The notes: generated by a model not told the origin, from the letters alone. Shown: positions 7,188-16,470, numbered from the stretch's first letter. The stretch is DNA of 64,000 bases from Flavobacteriales bacterium (GCA_013204105.1 JABMOM010000040.1:98582-162581); one strand, 5' to 3'. Translations and numbers: made by a program.

Positions 7188-9590
7188 ATGTATCGCTTGC
7201 TACTGGCATTCATTTGTCTGCTGATTGGATCAACCGGAGTATTCGCAGCTGCGCCCAATGAGGATTCTACGATCATCGCTCCGACGATACTATCGGTCAA
7301 CGCTCAGCTTGTAGACTCGGTTTCGTGCAATGGTCTCGCAGATGGCGCTGCGCATGCCGAGGGCGCAGGAGGAAGTGGTCCGTACTCCTATCTATGGAGC
7401 AATGGCAACACGACCGACTCAATCATCAACGTTGCTTCTGGGGTGTATTTCATCACACTCACAGATTCCATCGGCAACGTCGCTGTCGATTCGATTTGGG
7501 TTCCTGAACCCGATTCCTTACTCCTCCTCCTGAATACCCTCACAAACGTGAGTTGCACAGGCGGATCTGATGGGTCCGTCGAGGTGGGATTCTCTGGAGG
7601 CAACGATACGGTTGGCTATGCTTGGTCGACAGCTTCGATCAATTACATCGTGGTAAGCTTAGTCGCCGGAGATTATTCGGTCACCATCACCGACTTGAAA
7701 GGGTGTCAAGACTCAATGACCTACACGGTCACCCAGCCCAGTACAGCACCCTTTATCAGCGGGTCTTCGGTCGCCAATTCATACTGCTATGGCGGTGAGG
7801 TGGGTGAAGTCAGCGTAGTTGGCAATGGTGGGACGGCCCCGTATACTTACGCATGGAACAGTGGAAATACAGGACCTATCGCCTCCAATTTGGGAGCGGG
7901 CACCTACGTTGTGACCCTTACCGATTCTTTGGGCTGTCAACACGATTCTAGTTTCACAATCACTGAGCCTGTGGCGCCTGGCAGCGCCTTGATCACCGGC
8001 AACAATGCGGCTTGCTTTGGAGATTCTACGGGAAGCTTAACAGCGAGTTTTGTGGGCGGCATTGCACCTTTCAGCTATGTTTGGTCTAACAATGTCTACA
8101 CGGCTACCAACGCAGGTATACCTTTCGGAGCCTACAGTGTAACGGTATCGGACAGCGTTGGATGTGCACAAGTGGCTAGTGATACTATCCTTGAACCTTC
8201 CGAACTCATCGCTACTGCCTTCATACTGGACTCCCTACTTTGCTATGGAGACAGCACTGGATCCGTATATGCGCAAGCAACAGGCGGCATTGCGCCTTAC
8301 ACACTTCTTTGGCAAGGATATGCGAACGATACCGTTTTCAATTTAGTGGCTGGCTCCTACACTGCGATTCTCACAGACAGCAGCGGTTGCGTTGATTCCG
8401 CGGTAATCAATCTTCCCCAACCCGACTTGTTGATGGTAGACTCTGCCTACGCGATGGCTACCCAATGCCACGGGTCTAACACTGGAGCCATCCAGCAATG
8501 GACCTCAGGTGGTACATCCCCCTACGGCTATCTATGGTCTACGGGAGAAACAACAGCCCACATCGATTCGCTTTCAGCAGGCAGTTATGGACTCACCCTC
8601 ACCGACGCGAATGGCTGCTTACAAGACACGGTCTTAACAGTGCTACAACCTGACTCATTAGAGGTAGGTGTGAGTGTTTGGATCGCAGCTTTATGCTCGA
8701 ACAGCGAAGATGGCGCCCTGTTAGTTTCTGGTACTGGCGGTACAAATCCTTACAGCTATTTGTGGAATACGGGTGCGACCCAGGACAGCCTACAAGGAAT
8801 TGGAACTGGAACATATACCGTCACGCTCACCGACACAAATGGTTGCGTCGAAAGCGCTTCGGTGCTTCTGCCCTATCTCTATGAAGCGCCCGTTTCCGGA
8901 CTAGCAAGCACAGCATTGTTCTGCGATCAAGATTCAGCAATCCTCTCCGCCATTCCGGGTGAGGCATCGTATGCTTGGACAAACGGAAGCACGATGGCTC
9001 AAACCTTTGTATTACAGTCAGGGGTATATACCGTCACTATCCTTTCCGCTGAAGGCTGTCAGACCATAGACAGCACCGAAGTAACCATGGCCGCATCCAC
9101 GCCCATGAGCCTTGGAAACGATACGATCGTCTGTACCGAAGGTGGCGCTGCTTCCTTAGTGTTAGCACTAGCACCCAATCTATTTGAAAGCTATATATGG
9201 AGCACAGGAGACACCTTGCAATCCATTACCGTAACTACGTCTGGGACCTTCAGCCTAACCGCTACCAATGCGGCCCAATGCCCTTCGGTTGATACCGTAT
9301 TGGTCGAGTTCGATGATTGCCAGAACACAGGGCTTGGAGGTGGCTTTGCATATGGCAGTTTAAAGCTCTATCCAAACCCAACTTCCACCCATGCGGCCTT
9401 GGAGTGGCCAATGAATCCTGGCCAAATCATCCATTATACCCTGACCTCGACGCACGGGGAGTTGATTCAAGAAGTGTGGAGCTCGACACGATCCGTTCGC
9501 TTCGACCTGACCGCAGCATCGGCGGGCGTCTATTTCATCCGCGCGGAAGTAAATGGGGCCATGCAGCACTTTCGACTGATCAGGCAATAG
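7188..9590 (+). CDS. SprB-repeat adhesin-like protein with T9SS type A sorting domain
   Basis: A secreted protein of about 800 residues. ATG at 7188 starts a clear signal peptide (MYRLLLAFICLLIGSTGVFA). The ATG at 7158 would only add ten residues. The body consists of about eight tandem SprB-type units of 70-75 residues with the pattern C.G...G....GG..PY.Y.WS.G.....I..L..G.Y.VT.TD..GC. SprB is the mobile gliding adhesin of Flavobacterium, but this short protein shares only the repeat type and cannot be called SprB. The C-terminus (LYPNPTSTHAALEWPM, then SAGVYFIRAEVNGAMQHFRL) is a T9SS type A sorting domain. Likely role: cell-surface adhesion or matrix. Confidence 0.88.
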   Translation: MYRLLLAFICLLIGSTGVFAAAPNEDSTIIAPTILSVNAQLVDSVSCNGLADGAAHAEGAGGSGPYSYLWSNGNTTDSIINVASGVYFITLTDSIGNVAVDSIWVPEPDSLLLLLNTLTNVSCTGGSDGSVEVGFSGGNDTVGYAWSTASINYIVVSLVAGDYSVTITDLKGCQDSMTYTVTQPSTAPFISGSSVANSYCYGGEVGEVSVVGNGGTAPYTYAWNSGNTGPIASNLGAGTYVVTLTDSLGCQHDSSFTITEPVAPGSALITGNNAACFGDSTGSLTASFVGGIAPFSYVWSNNVYTATNAGIPFGAYSVTVSDSVGCAQVASDTILEPSELIATAFILDSLLCYGDSTGSVYAQATGGIAPYTLLWQGYANDTVFNLVAGSYTAILTDSSGCVDSAVINLPQPDLLMVDSAYAMATQCHGSNTGAIQQWTSGGTSPYGYLWSTGETTAHIDSLSAGSYGLTLTDANGCLQDTVLTVLQPDSLEVGVSVWIAALCSNSEDGALLVSGTGGTNPYSYLWNTGATQDSLQGIGTGTYTVTLTDTNGCVESASVLLPYLYEAPVSGLASTALFCDQDSAILSAIPGEASYAWTNGSTMAQTFVLQSGVYTVTILSAEGCQTIDSTEVTMAASTPMSLGNDTIVCTEGGAASLVLALAPNLFESYIWSTGDTLQSITVTTSGTFSLTATNAAQCPSVDTVLVEFDDCQNTGLGGGFAYGSLKLYPNPTSTHAALEWPMNPGQIIHYTLTSTHGELIQEVWSSTRSVRFDLTAASAGVYFIRAEVNGAMQHFRLIRQ

Positions 9591-9646
9591 CGGCCATTCT
9601 CTCATTTTACTTGCATGAAGCCGGGTTGAAATGCTTCTTTTGAAAG

Positions 9647-10069
9647 GTGAACCTTCGATTCTACTTCCTTTTACTGCTCTGCGCGCTGGGAAGCGGGGTA
9701 TTGGCTCAGGTCCTTCCTGACGAGATTTCCATCCGCGAACGGAAACTCGGATACGACCTTTTCCAAGGATCGATGATGATTGGAAACAACCGCATAAGGG
9801 GTTTGATGGCGGATTGTCCGGAAGCCTTGGGACACTACGACCAAGGAAAACGGATTGAGAACTTGGGCGTACTCATTACGGCCATCGGCGCGGTGGCCAC
9901 CGGTGCAGCTTTCGGCAATTATCACTACAACGGTAAGACTGACGCACAAAGAGGTATGATCATTCCAGGGATATTACTCCTCGGTGCGGGCATTCCAATT
10001 TACTTCTCTGGAGAGAAAAAAGTCAAGTTAGGCGTAGGCCTTTACAACCAACACTGCGTCAAAGACTAG
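9647..10069 (+). CDS. Small secreted or membrane protein of unknown function
   Basis: Not recognised. The 140-residue product begins at a GTG codon preceded by GAAAG and carries a signal peptide (NLRFYFLLLLCALGSGVLAQ). Two hydrophobic Gly/Ala-rich segments follow (LGVLITAIGAVATGAAFG and IIPGILLLGAGIPIYFSG), which may be membrane helices. Small proteins with this layout are common in Bacteroidota and often annotated as hypothetical. The stop codon overlaps the 3' end of the convergent aminopeptidase gene by four bases. It follows the SprB-repeat gene on the same strand at 56 bases, so cotranscription is possible. Confidence 0.6.
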   Translation: MNLRFYFLLLLCALGSGVLAQVLPDEISIRERKLGYDLFQGSMMIGNNRIRGLMADCPEALGHYDQGKRIENLGVLITAIGAVATGAAFGNYHYNGKTDAQRGMIIPGILLLGAGIPIYFSGEKKVKLGVGLYNQHCVKD

Positions 10070-11502
10070 TCGGCCGAGGCGCTCCCACCCCCCATGAATG
10101 CCTCAATCTCTTGGATCGTGCGCGGCGCAGCTTCAGACAAGACCTTTGCCGGTCCATCCGTAATCAGGATGTCGTCCTCAATACGCACATAGATCCCCCA
10201 CCACTTCGTATCACAGCGCGACCCAGGTGGAATGTAAATTCCCGGTTCTACGGTAATCACCTCACCGGGCTGCAGTGAACTGTAAATACCCGCATCGTGT
10301 ACATCCAATCCGAGGTAATGCGATGTGCCGTGCATGAAGTAATCTGCAATCTCACCCCATTCCTTGATGATGCCCAGCTTGATCAAGCCTTTGCCAATCG
10401 TGCGATAGGCTTCTTCGTGGGGCGTCCAGAACTTGTATCCTTTCGTGGCATAGCGAATGGCAACGGTCTGTGCGTCGAGTACCAATTGATAAACGGCCGC
10501 TTGTTCCTCCGTAAACTTTCCGCTGATGGGGATGGTACGCGTAATGTCAGCGGCATAGCCCTGGTATTGCGCGCCGATGTCCATTACGACCAGATCATCG
10601 GGAATGAGGAGGTCGTCGTTGTCCGTATAGTGGATGATGGCACCGTTATCTCCAGAAGCAACGATGGAAGGAAAGGCGATTCCGTCAGCGCCTGCATAGC
10701 GAAAGGTATACTCTATGATGGCCTCGAGTTGGAATTCCGTCATACCTGGTTCTATCAATCGCATTACGTTGGTATGCGCCATGCACGTAATGTCAATGGC
10801 GGTCTGCATCATTCGGATTTCATCCTTTGACTTATGCTGGCGTAGGTAGCCAAACAGATCTTCCCCCTCATCCACCTGTACAGGAACCGACGCGCGGGCT
10901 GCTTTGTTGAACAGGTGCTTCACCATGCTCGCCAAGTCGCCGGGGTGGGTCTTGTTGTCTCGTTCAATAAACAGGCTGCGGTTGGCCAGGATGCGATTGA
11001 TGGGCTCCCAATCGATGTCCAAGGTCTTGAACGCTGTATTGGGCATCACGGCCGCGATGCCACTTACCTCTTTGGCTTCCTCTTCGTTCATCATCGTTCC
11101 CGTCCACATTTCCTTCTTCTCTTGCTTCTCTTCGATGAAGAGGATTTCTCGGTACCACTTTCCTTCGATCTGGACCGGGCCGTCGAAGAGGATGAGCATG
11201 GCATTCTCCGCATTGATGCCCGTGAAATAGAAAAAGTCAGGATCCTGATGATAACGGTATTCAATGTCGTTGCTCCGGTATCGAATCGGCGCAGAAAACA
11301 AGACAACCATAGAGCTGTCTTCCAAGGTGTCTCGGAGTCGCTCGCGGTTTTCTGCAAAGAATCCAGGACTCAATTCTTCCGTCAACTCGGGTAAAGGGGA
11401 AACCTTGAACATCGGAGCCTCCTTGACGTCAACGGCATCTTCTTGGGCAATCGATGAAAGCGTCAGAACAGCGGCAAGGAAAGTCAGGGTAAATCGCTTC
11501 AT
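10066..11502 (-). CDS. Aminopeptidase P family (Xaa-Pro, M24B) metallopeptidase, exported
   Basis: This protein of about 478 residues cleaves the residue before proline at peptide N-termini. The start at 11502 (MKRFTLTFLAAVLTLSSIAQ) gives a signal peptide. The longer reading from 11532 would bury it. An N-terminal AMP_N domain (RYRSNDIEYRYHQDPDFFYFTG) is followed by the pita-bread catalytic domain with its five metal ligands: DIGAQYQGYAADITRT (two Asp), MHGTSHYLGLDVHD (His), ITVEPGIYIP (Glu) and IYVRIEDDILIT (Glu). The signal peptide suggests a periplasmic location. An L28 terminator separates it from rpmB, so it should have its own promoter. Confidence 0.9.
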   Translation of the reverse strand: MKRFTLTFLAAVLTLSSIAQEDAVDVKEAPMFKVSPLPELTEELSPGFFAENRERLRDTLEDSSMVVLFSAPIRYRSNDIEYRYHQDPDFFYFTGINAENAMLILFDGPVQIEGKWYREILFIEEKQEKKEMWTGTMMNEEEAKEVSGIAAVMPNTAFKTLDIDWEPINRILANRSLFIERDNKTHPGDLASMVKHLFNKAARASVPVQVDEGEDLFGYLRQHKSKDEIRMMQTAIDITCMAHTNVMRLIEPGMTEFQLEAIIEYTFRYAGADGIAFPSIVASGDNGAIIHYTDNDDLLIPDDLVVMDIGAQYQGYAADITRTIPISGKFTEEQAAVYQLVLDAQTVAIRYATKGYKFWTPHEEAYRTIGKGLIKLGIIKEWGEIADYFMHGTSHYLGLDVHDAGIYSSLQPGEVITVEPGIYIPPGSRCDTKWWGIYVRIEDDILITDGPAKVLSEAAPRTIQEIEAFMGGGSASAD

Positions 11503-11583
11503 ATTGCAAAACAAGGGAGTCTCCATCTGCACAAGACCACCCCCTCCCTGCTTTTATAAACACGCCTGCGTGTGAATCGGACA

Positions 11584-11613
11584 CAAAAAAACCCCGGCGC
11601 ACTGCACCGAGGT
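11584..11613 (-). terminator. Rho-independent terminator after rpmB
   Basis: On the minus strand a 10-bp stem, ACCTCGGTGC paired with GCGCCGGGGT (two G-T pairs), closes a 3-base AGT loop and is followed by a run of seven T. It lies 23 bases after the rpmB stop. Confidence 0.85.
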
Positions 11614-11635
11614 CTCTGTATGTTGTATGAAAAGT

Positions 11636-11869
11636 CTACTTGACCAATCCCTTCTCACGGGCGTCCTTCAAGCATGCAGCCAGACCTCGCTTGTTGATGT
11701 TGCGGATGCCCGCAGCACTTACTTTCAAGGTGACCCACTCGTCAGTCTCTGCGTCAAAAAACTTCTTTGTTTGAAGGTTGACGTCAAATGTTCTCTTGCT
11801 CTTTCGGTTTGAGTGTGAAACGTTGTTTCCTACTTGAGCGGTCTTTCCTGTTATCTGGCAGATCTTCAT
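11636..11869 (-). CDS. rpmB: 50S ribosomal protein L28
   Basis: A 77-residue ribosomal protein of the large subunit. It begins [20 protein letters not shown] and continues [18 protein letters not shown], then [17 protein letters not shown], all classic L28 segments. The start at 11869 was chosen because AAGGAAA lies just upstream and the longer frame from 11893 adds eight non-conserved residues. A TATATTTG promoter box lies at 11891-11898. In most Bacteroidota rpmB is followed by rpmG, a DUF4295 gene and ftsY. Here a strong terminator follows at once and those genes are absent. Confidence 0.95.
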   Translation of the reverse strand: MKICQITGKTAQVGNNVSHSNRKSKRTFDVNLQTKKFFDAETDEWVTLKVSAAGIRNINKRGLAACLKDAREKGLVK

Positions 11870-11890
11870 GTTTCCTTCGAAAATTGGGTG

Positions 11891-11898
11891 CAAATATA
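11891..11898 (-). promoter_or_regulatory. Bacteroidota -7 box for rpmB
   Basis: The minus strand reads TATATTTG, a full match to TAnnTTTG, 21 bases before the rpmB start codon. No clear -33 TTTG is seen at the expected distance. The position fits a separate promoter for rpmB just before the end of cinA's transcript. Confidence 0.45.
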
Positions 11899-11912
11899 TG
11901 TCTAATATTCTT

Positions 11913-13187
11913 TTAATGGAGTGCTTCTAAGAGAGAAATTCCTTTCTCTTTTAAAATCTCCTTTCGAACCATCTGCAAGCCTTGCATGGCGGACTTTCTG
12001 ATGTTGCGTTCTCGGTGATCTCCCATCCTAAATCGTTGGGCGAAAGATCCGGAAGGGCCTGAAATACCGATCCAAACCGTCCCGACCGGCTTCTCTTCCG
12101 TTCCACCATCCGGTCCTGCAATGCCTGTGGTCGCAATCGCGAAATCGGTATGAAATATCCGCCTTGCTCCTTCTGCCATCTGAATAGCTACCGTTTCGCT
12201 GACGGCTCCGTATGTCTCTAGGGACGCCTCGTCGACGCCGAGCACTTCCATTTTCGCTTGGTTAGAATACGTCACTGCACCTCCGTTGAAATAGGCACTG
12301 CTGCCCGGTATACTTGTCAGCATGTGCGATATGTATCCGCCGGTGCAGCTCTCTGCCGTGGACAAGGTCTTTCCTTGCGTCTTGAGCAACTTACCGATCA
12401 CCGATTCCAAGGCTTCATCGTCAAAGCCAAAGGCATACTTGGAGATCAAGGGCAGCACATTTCCTACCTCTTGGTCGATCTGTCGTTGCAGTGCTGGTTC
12501 ATCATTTCCGAAGCCGGAGACGCGCAAACGCACTGAGCCTACGGAGGGCAAGTACGCCAACTTCAGTCCCGAATTGCGCAGGTTTTCTTCCCAATCGCCA
12601 ATGATTTCCATCAGCGAGCTCTCGCCGATGCCTTGGGTCATGATCGTGCGATGGATGATGGGTAGTTTTTGAATGCGCGTGCGTATGCGGGGGATTGCGT
12701 GATCGGTGAAAATGGACTTCATCTCAAAGGGAACACCCGGCATCGAAATGAAGACTGAACCGTTTTTCTCAAACCACATACCTGGTGCCGAACCGTGCGC
12801 ATTGAAGAGTACTTCGCAGTTGTCGGGAACCTCGGCTTGACCGCGATTCACCTCCGGCATCGGAAGACCGCGGATGGCGAAATGCTCAGCAACGCGCTCC
12901 AACACCATGGCATCCGTCCGCCAACCACTGTTGAACCAATCGCCCAAAGCGGCTTTGGTAATGTCGTCTTTCGTTGGACCGAGTCCACCGGTCAAGATCA
13001 CCAATGCAATCGAATCATCCACCGCATTCAGCGCGTCGTGGATCGCCTCACGGGTGTCAGCGATGCTCACTATACGCTCGATGGCAATGCCGAGCTGATG
13101 CAGCTCGGTCGCTAACCACGCGGAATTCGTGTCTACAATCTGTCCGATGAGTATCTCATCGCCTATGGTTATAATGCGTGCTTTCAC
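11913..13187 (-). CDS. cinA: CinA family nicotinamide-nucleotide amidohydrolase
   Basis: A 424-residue two-domain protein. The N-terminal part (residues 1-170) is the COG1058/MoCF-like domain with [20 protein letters not shown] and [14 protein letters not shown]. The C-terminal part (about 255-420) is the NMN amidohydrolase domain with [19 protein letters not shown] and [11 protein letters not shown]. The family converts NMN to nicotinate mononucleotide in pyridine nucleotide recycling. The N-terminal domain has ADP-ribose pyrophosphatase activity in characterised members. It lies 43 bases upstream of rpmB on the same strand, which is the usual Bacteroidota order, and is divergent from the nucleoside phosphorylase. 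Confidence 0.93.
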   Translation of the reverse strand: MKARIITIGDEILIGQIVDTNSAWLATELHQLGIAIERIVSIADTREAIHDALNAVDDSIALVILTGGLGPTKDDITKAALGDWFNSGWRTDAMVLERVAEHFAIRGLPMPEVNRGQAEVPDNCEVLFNAHGSAPGMWFEKNGSVFISMPGVPFEMKSIFTDHAIPRIRTRIQKLPIIHRTIMTQGIGESSLMEIIGDWEENLRNSGLKLAYLPSVGSVRLRVSGFGNDEPALQRQIDQEVGNVLPLISKYAFGFDDEALESVIGKLLKTQGKTLSTAESCTGGYISHMLTSIPGSSAYFNGGAVTYSNQAKMEVLGVDEASLETYGAVSETVAIQMAEGARRIFHTDFAIATTGIAGPDGGTEEKPVGTVWIGISGPSGSFAQRFRMGDHRERNIRKSAMQGLQMVRKEILKEKGISLLEALH

Positions 13188-13213
13188 GGGGGCATAAAAC
13201 TATCTAAATGTCC

Positions 13214-13221
13214 TAGGTTTG
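13214..13221 (+). promoter_or_regulatory. Possible -7 box for the nucleoside phosphorylase gene
   Basis: TAGGTTTG matches TAnnTTTG and lies 19 bases before the ATG at 13241. No good -33 element is seen. The distance fits a short 5' leader. Confidence 0.4.
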
Positions 13222-13240
13222 AAAATAGATTTTGTCAACG

Positions 13241-14113
13241 ATGCATCCACAAGAATCTGAACTGGTCCTAAATGCCGATGGCAGCGTCTATCACCTCTGC
13301 CTTAAACGCGAACATATCGCAAATCACGTGCTCTTGGTAGGCGATCCTGGTCGGGTGTCGATGATCAGTGCACGCTTTGACTCGATCGAACACAAGATCA
13401 GCAATCGGGAGTTTGTTACCCATACCGGTATGTATAAAGGGACGCGCATCACCGCCTTGGCCACGGGCATTGGCACCGACAACATCGACATTGTGGTCAA
13501 CGAACTCGACGCCGCGGTCAATTTCGACCTTGAACGTCGAACTCCGCTCAAGGACATTACTTCGCTCAACCTCATCCGCATTGGTACATGCGGCGCGATA
13601 CAAGCAGACCTTCCCGTAAACAGCACAGTGGTCTCCGAATGGGCCATCGGTTTGGACGGTGTTCGGCATTTCTATGACATCGTGGAGCATCGCGACGAAG
13701 AGCGCATACGCACAATGCTGGAGGCTTTTCTTGGAGAGGACTTATACATGAACCCACTCTACGTGGCGCGGGCGAGCCAGGAACTCCTTGCCAGGTTTCA
13801 ACACCTCGGAAAACTCGGCATGACCTTGACGGCCAATGGCTTTTTCGGACCTCAGGGTCGCTCCATCCGCCTTCCCCTTGCCTTTCCAAATTTCAATGAG
13901 GAGATCAGTAAATTCGAAACGCACGGCGCCCGGATCGAGAACTACGAAATGGAAAGTTCGGCCCTGTTTGCACTGGGCGGAGCGCTGGGCCACGAGTGCC
14001 TCAGCCTTTGTGTGGTCGTAGCCAACCGCAAGGCAAAGGAATTCAGCAAAGACTATGCTCCGGCGATGCACGCATTGATCACGGGTGTACTGGATACCTT
14101 GGCCGAAGGCTGA
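13241..14113 (+). CDS. Nucleoside phosphorylase (uridine phosphorylase-like)
   Basis: This enzyme of about 290 residues cleaves nucleosides with phosphate in salvage. Family I nucleoside phosphorylase motifs are seen: LLVGDPGRVSMISARFD (phosphate and ribose site), THTGMYKGTRITALATGIG, IRIGTCGAIQADLP, and NYEMESSALFALGGALGH with the ribose-binding Met-Glu pair. The overall pattern is nearest to uridine phosphorylase-like proteins of Bacteroidota, but base specificity cannot be read off. ATG at 13241 was preferred over the TTG at 13232. It is transcribed divergently from cinA, another nucleotide-recycling gene. Confidence 0.87.
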   Translation: MHPQESELVLNADGSVYHLCLKREHIANHVLLVGDPGRVSMISARFDSIEHKISNREFVTHTGMYKGTRITALATGIGTDNIDIVVNELDAAVNFDLERRTPLKDITSLNLIRIGTCGAIQADLPVNSTVVSEWAIGLDGVRHFYDIVEHRDEERIRTMLEAFLGEDLYMNPLYVARASQELLARFQHLGKLGMTLTANGFFGPQGRSIRLPLAFPNFNEEISKFETHGARIENYEMESSALFALGGALGHECLSLCVVVANRKAKEFSKDYAPAMHALITGVLDTLAEG

Positions 14114-14160
14114 TCCGCTATTCACAAAGGCAGTGTTGATAGCTCTCTGAAAGCCAAATC

Positions 14161-14188
14161 TTGCGGGGTCAATACCCCCGTAATTTTG
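14161..14188 (+). promoter_or_regulatory. Promoter of the SirB1-family gene
   Basis: TTG at 14161-14163 and TAATTTTG at 14181-14188 are 17 bases apart, a good fit to the Bacteroidota TTTG/TAnnTTTG promoter. The start codon is at 14196, so the leader would be only a few bases or absent. Confidence 0.55.
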
Positions 14189-14195
14189 AGCATCA

Positions 14196-15071
14196 ATGAA
14201 GAAAGGCCCTGATATTACAGCATTGATTCATCTCCTCGACGATCCAGACGAGTCCGTTTACAGTCATGTAAAGGTTCAACTGATGGCGATTGGAGCCGAT
14301 GTCATCCCCAATCTAGAAGACGCTTGGGAATCGAATCTCTTCGGCATGGTCTTTCAAGAACGCATCGAAGACTTGATCCACGAGATCCAGTTCGACGCGC
14401 TAAAGGCCAGCCTAGGCCAATGGGCCAGCGACGAGGGCAATAGCCTCCTCGATGGCGTTATCATCATCAACCGCTACCAGTACCCTGACTTCGATGAGGA
14501 GAAACTGCTCAAGTCATTGGAGCAAATCCAGCAAGACATATGGATCGAACTGAACACCAACCTCACGGCATTCGAGCAAGTCAAGGTGATCAACCACATC
14601 CTTTTCGAACTCTACGGATTTAGCGGCAATACCAGCGACTATCACTCCCCAAAGAATTCCTTTCTCAGCGTTGTACTCGAGACAAAGAAGGGGAATCCGC
14701 TGAGCCTGAGCTTGATCTATTCGATCATTGCACAAAACTTAGACCTACCGATCTACGGCGTGAACCTCCCACACCATTTCATCCTCGCATATTTGGATCG
14801 GTTCAGCCTGTACCAGACCAACGACATCTACAAGACCGACGTACTCTTCTACATCAACCCCTTCAGCAAGGGAACGGTCTTCAGCAGAAATGAGATCGAC
14901 CAGTTCTTGGAACAACTGAAATTGGATCCAATAGAGAGCTTCTTCCAACCCGCCACCAACGCCGCCATCATCCGAAGGGCGCTCAGCAACCTAGAGCACA
15001 GCTACACCAAGATGGGCAACGAAAAGCGAGTGAATGAGATCAAAGCCTTGATCCAAGTGCTGGAAGGGTGA
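14196..15071 (+). CDS. SirB1-type transglutaminase-like family protein
   Basis: A 291-residue cytoplasmic protein of the SirB1 N-terminal/transglutaminase-like family. The segment ITALIHLLDDPDESVYSHV at the start and the core NSFLSVVLETKKGNPLSLS, IYSIIAQNLDLPIYGVNLP and HHFILAYLD are diagnostic. The usual catalytic Cys of true transglutaminases is not seen in the core, so it is probably a non-catalytic fold, as in most SirB1 proteins. In proteobacteria the gene sits beside prmC and hemA. Here it stands alone and the role is unknown. A well-placed promoter lies just before the ATG. Confidence 0.83.
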   Translation: MKKGPDITALIHLLDDPDESVYSHVKVQLMAIGADVIPNLEDAWESNLFGMVFQERIEDLIHEIQFDALKASLGQWASDEGNSLLDGVIIINRYQYPDFDEEKLLKSLEQIQQDIWIELNTNLTAFEQVKVINHILFELYGFSGNTSDYHSPKNSFLSVVLETKKGNPLSLSLIYSIIAQNLDLPIYGVNLPHHFILAYLDRFSLYQTNDIYKTDVLFYINPFSKGTVFSRNEIDQFLEQLKLDPIESFFQPATNAAIIRRALSNLEHSYTKMGNEKRVNEIKALIQVLEG

Positions 15072-15080
15072 CGCTTGGGC

Positions 15081-15470
15081 ATTTTCAACTTCAACTTCAA
15101 TTTCAATTCTTGGTTCGAGCTTCGCGCCAACGGTTTCCTCCAACCTATGTCAGTTCGAGTGTCCACGCCACAGGCTAACCCCCGGCGATGTCAGTTCGAG
15201 TGATCACGACTGCGTCGTGATCGTATCGAGAACACTCCCCGAACATGAGCGTAAGGCTTCTCGATACGATCGCATAAGCTTTGTATTAACGCGTTTATTT
15301 CGTGTGCGATCACTCGAAGTGACAGCCTTTGGGAACCTCAACTTCAACTGCAACTTCAATGAGCTAATGCACTAATGAGCTAATGATCTGATCCTCTAAT
15401 TCTCTAACCGAGGCGAAGCCGAGCTCAGTGAGCGAAGCGAGCTAATCAACAACTCCCCAGTCCGCAACCA
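15081..15470 (+). repeat. Large mosaic intergenic repeat block filling a 546-base gap
   Basis: In order: hexamer tract (TTCAACTTCAACTTC, 15083-15110); two copies of CAGTTCGAGTG(A/T)(C/T)CACG near 15149 and 15188, the second completed by GATCGTATCGAGAAC; an inverted copy from CTTCTCGATACGATCGC (about 15256) to GCGATCACTCGAAGTGACAG (about 15325); a second hexamer tract (15338-15360); the block CTAATGCACTAATGAGCTAATG (15364-15385); and CCGAGGCGAAGCCGAGCTCAGTGAGCGAAGCGAGC (about 15409-15443). The last three modules are the reverse complement, in reverse order, of the 57.5 kb copy. No gene is seen between 15072 and 15617. Confidence 0.8.
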
Positions 15471-15617
15471 AACCCTTCCCGTCGAAAAAAATCACGCATT
15501 TAGCATAAAAGAACAAAGCCCTCGCTCCTCCTCAGAAGAAGGAGACGTATATTCGCGATTCAAGGAAGAAAACCATCATCCACCGCGTTCTCTTCAGTCG
15601 AAACCTTAACGCAATAC

Positions 15618-16364
15618 ATGGAAATCCTCATATTCTTTACCGCACACTGGTACCTTTCACTGTTCACTCAGACCTTCTTTCACCACCGCTATGCTGCGCA
15701 TCAAATGTTCACCATGAGCAAGGGTTGGGAGAAAGTATTCCAATTGCTTTCCTTCGTGTTTCAAGGCTCTAGCTACCTCAGCGCCAATACCTACGGAATT
15801 TTACACAGAATGCATCACGCATACGCTGACACAGAACTGGACCCGCACTCTCCTAAATACGACAAGAACGTCTTCGCCATGATGTGGCGCACCAAGACCA
15901 TCTATTCCGACATTCATCATGGCCGAACTGAAGTGGAGGACAAATGGAAAAAAGACCTTCCTAACTGGCCAGCATTGGAGCGTGTCGCTGACAATTGGTT
16001 GGTTCGAGTGCTTTGGGGCTTATTCTACATTTGGTTCTATGTAGTTTTTGCTACGCATTGGTGGATGTTCCTTCTCTTGCCGATCCACTTCATCATGGGA
16101 CCTTTTCACGGAGCGATCATCAACTGGATGGCACACAAGTTTGGTTACCGCAACTTTGAGATGAAGGATACCTCTATGAACTTCCTTCCGTTCGACTTCC
16201 TGATGTTGGGTGAGAGTTACCACAACAACCACCACAAGTACGGAGCACGAGCGAATTTTGGTGGAATACGCTGGCACGAGATCGATCCGGTTTACATCGC
16301 GATCAAGATCTTTGACAAGCTCGGTATCATCAAGTTGAAGCTACAGCCGGTCAACGAAGGCTGA
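15618..16364 (+). CDS. Membrane fatty-acid (acyl-CoA) desaturase
   Basis: This 248-residue integral membrane di-iron desaturase introduces a double bond into a fatty acyl chain. All three histidine boxes are present: HHRYAAH (near residue 22), HRMHH (about 72) and HNNHH (about 203). The hydrophobic segments LFYIWFYVVFATHWWMFLLLPIHFIMG lie between boxes two and three. It is short for the family (usually 250-330), and the N-terminal membrane pair is reduced, but the enclosing boxes are complete. It stands alone after the large repeat block. Its role is likely membrane-fluidity adjustment. Confidence 0.9.
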   Translation: MEILIFFTAHWYLSLFTQTFFHHRYAAHQMFTMSKGWEKVFQLLSFVFQGSSYLSANTYGILHRMHHAYADTELDPHSPKYDKNVFAMMWRTKTIYSDIHHGRTEVEDKWKKDLPNWPALERVADNWLVRVLWGLFYIWFYVVFATHWWMFLLLPIHFIMGPFHGAIINWMAHKFGYRNFEMKDTSMNFLPFDFLMLGESYHNNHHKYGARANFGGIRWHEIDPVYIAIKIFDKLGIIKLKLQPVNEG

Positions 16365-16390
16365 TTCAAGTCGGATATTTCCATTTATTT

Positions 16391-16470
16391 GGGCGAGTCC
16401 CACGTAAAACGTGGGCCGCGCTATCCGCAGTACACGGTACTCGCTTCTATCGCTCACGCGGCGATGTGTA
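16391..16470. repeat. GC-rich intergenic element with perfect hairpin
   Basis: GGGCGAGTCCCACGT-AAA-ACGTGGGCCGCGCTATCCGC: positions 16399-16405 and 16409-16415 form a perfect 7-bp stem with an AAA loop, followed by CGCGCTATCCGC and ACTCGCTTCTATCGCTCACG. There is no T run, so it is not a simple terminator. From memory, similar GGGCGTG..GGGC(C/T)..GCGCTATCCGCT elements are scattered through many Bacteroidota genomes. This is recollection, not a search result. Only one copy is seen in this window. Confidence 0.5.

Noticed and set aside
7188..9590. Naming the SprB-repeat protein as the gliding adhesin SprB
   Set aside because: Only the repeat type is shared. SprB is several thousand residues long, and no gld/spr genes are in the window.
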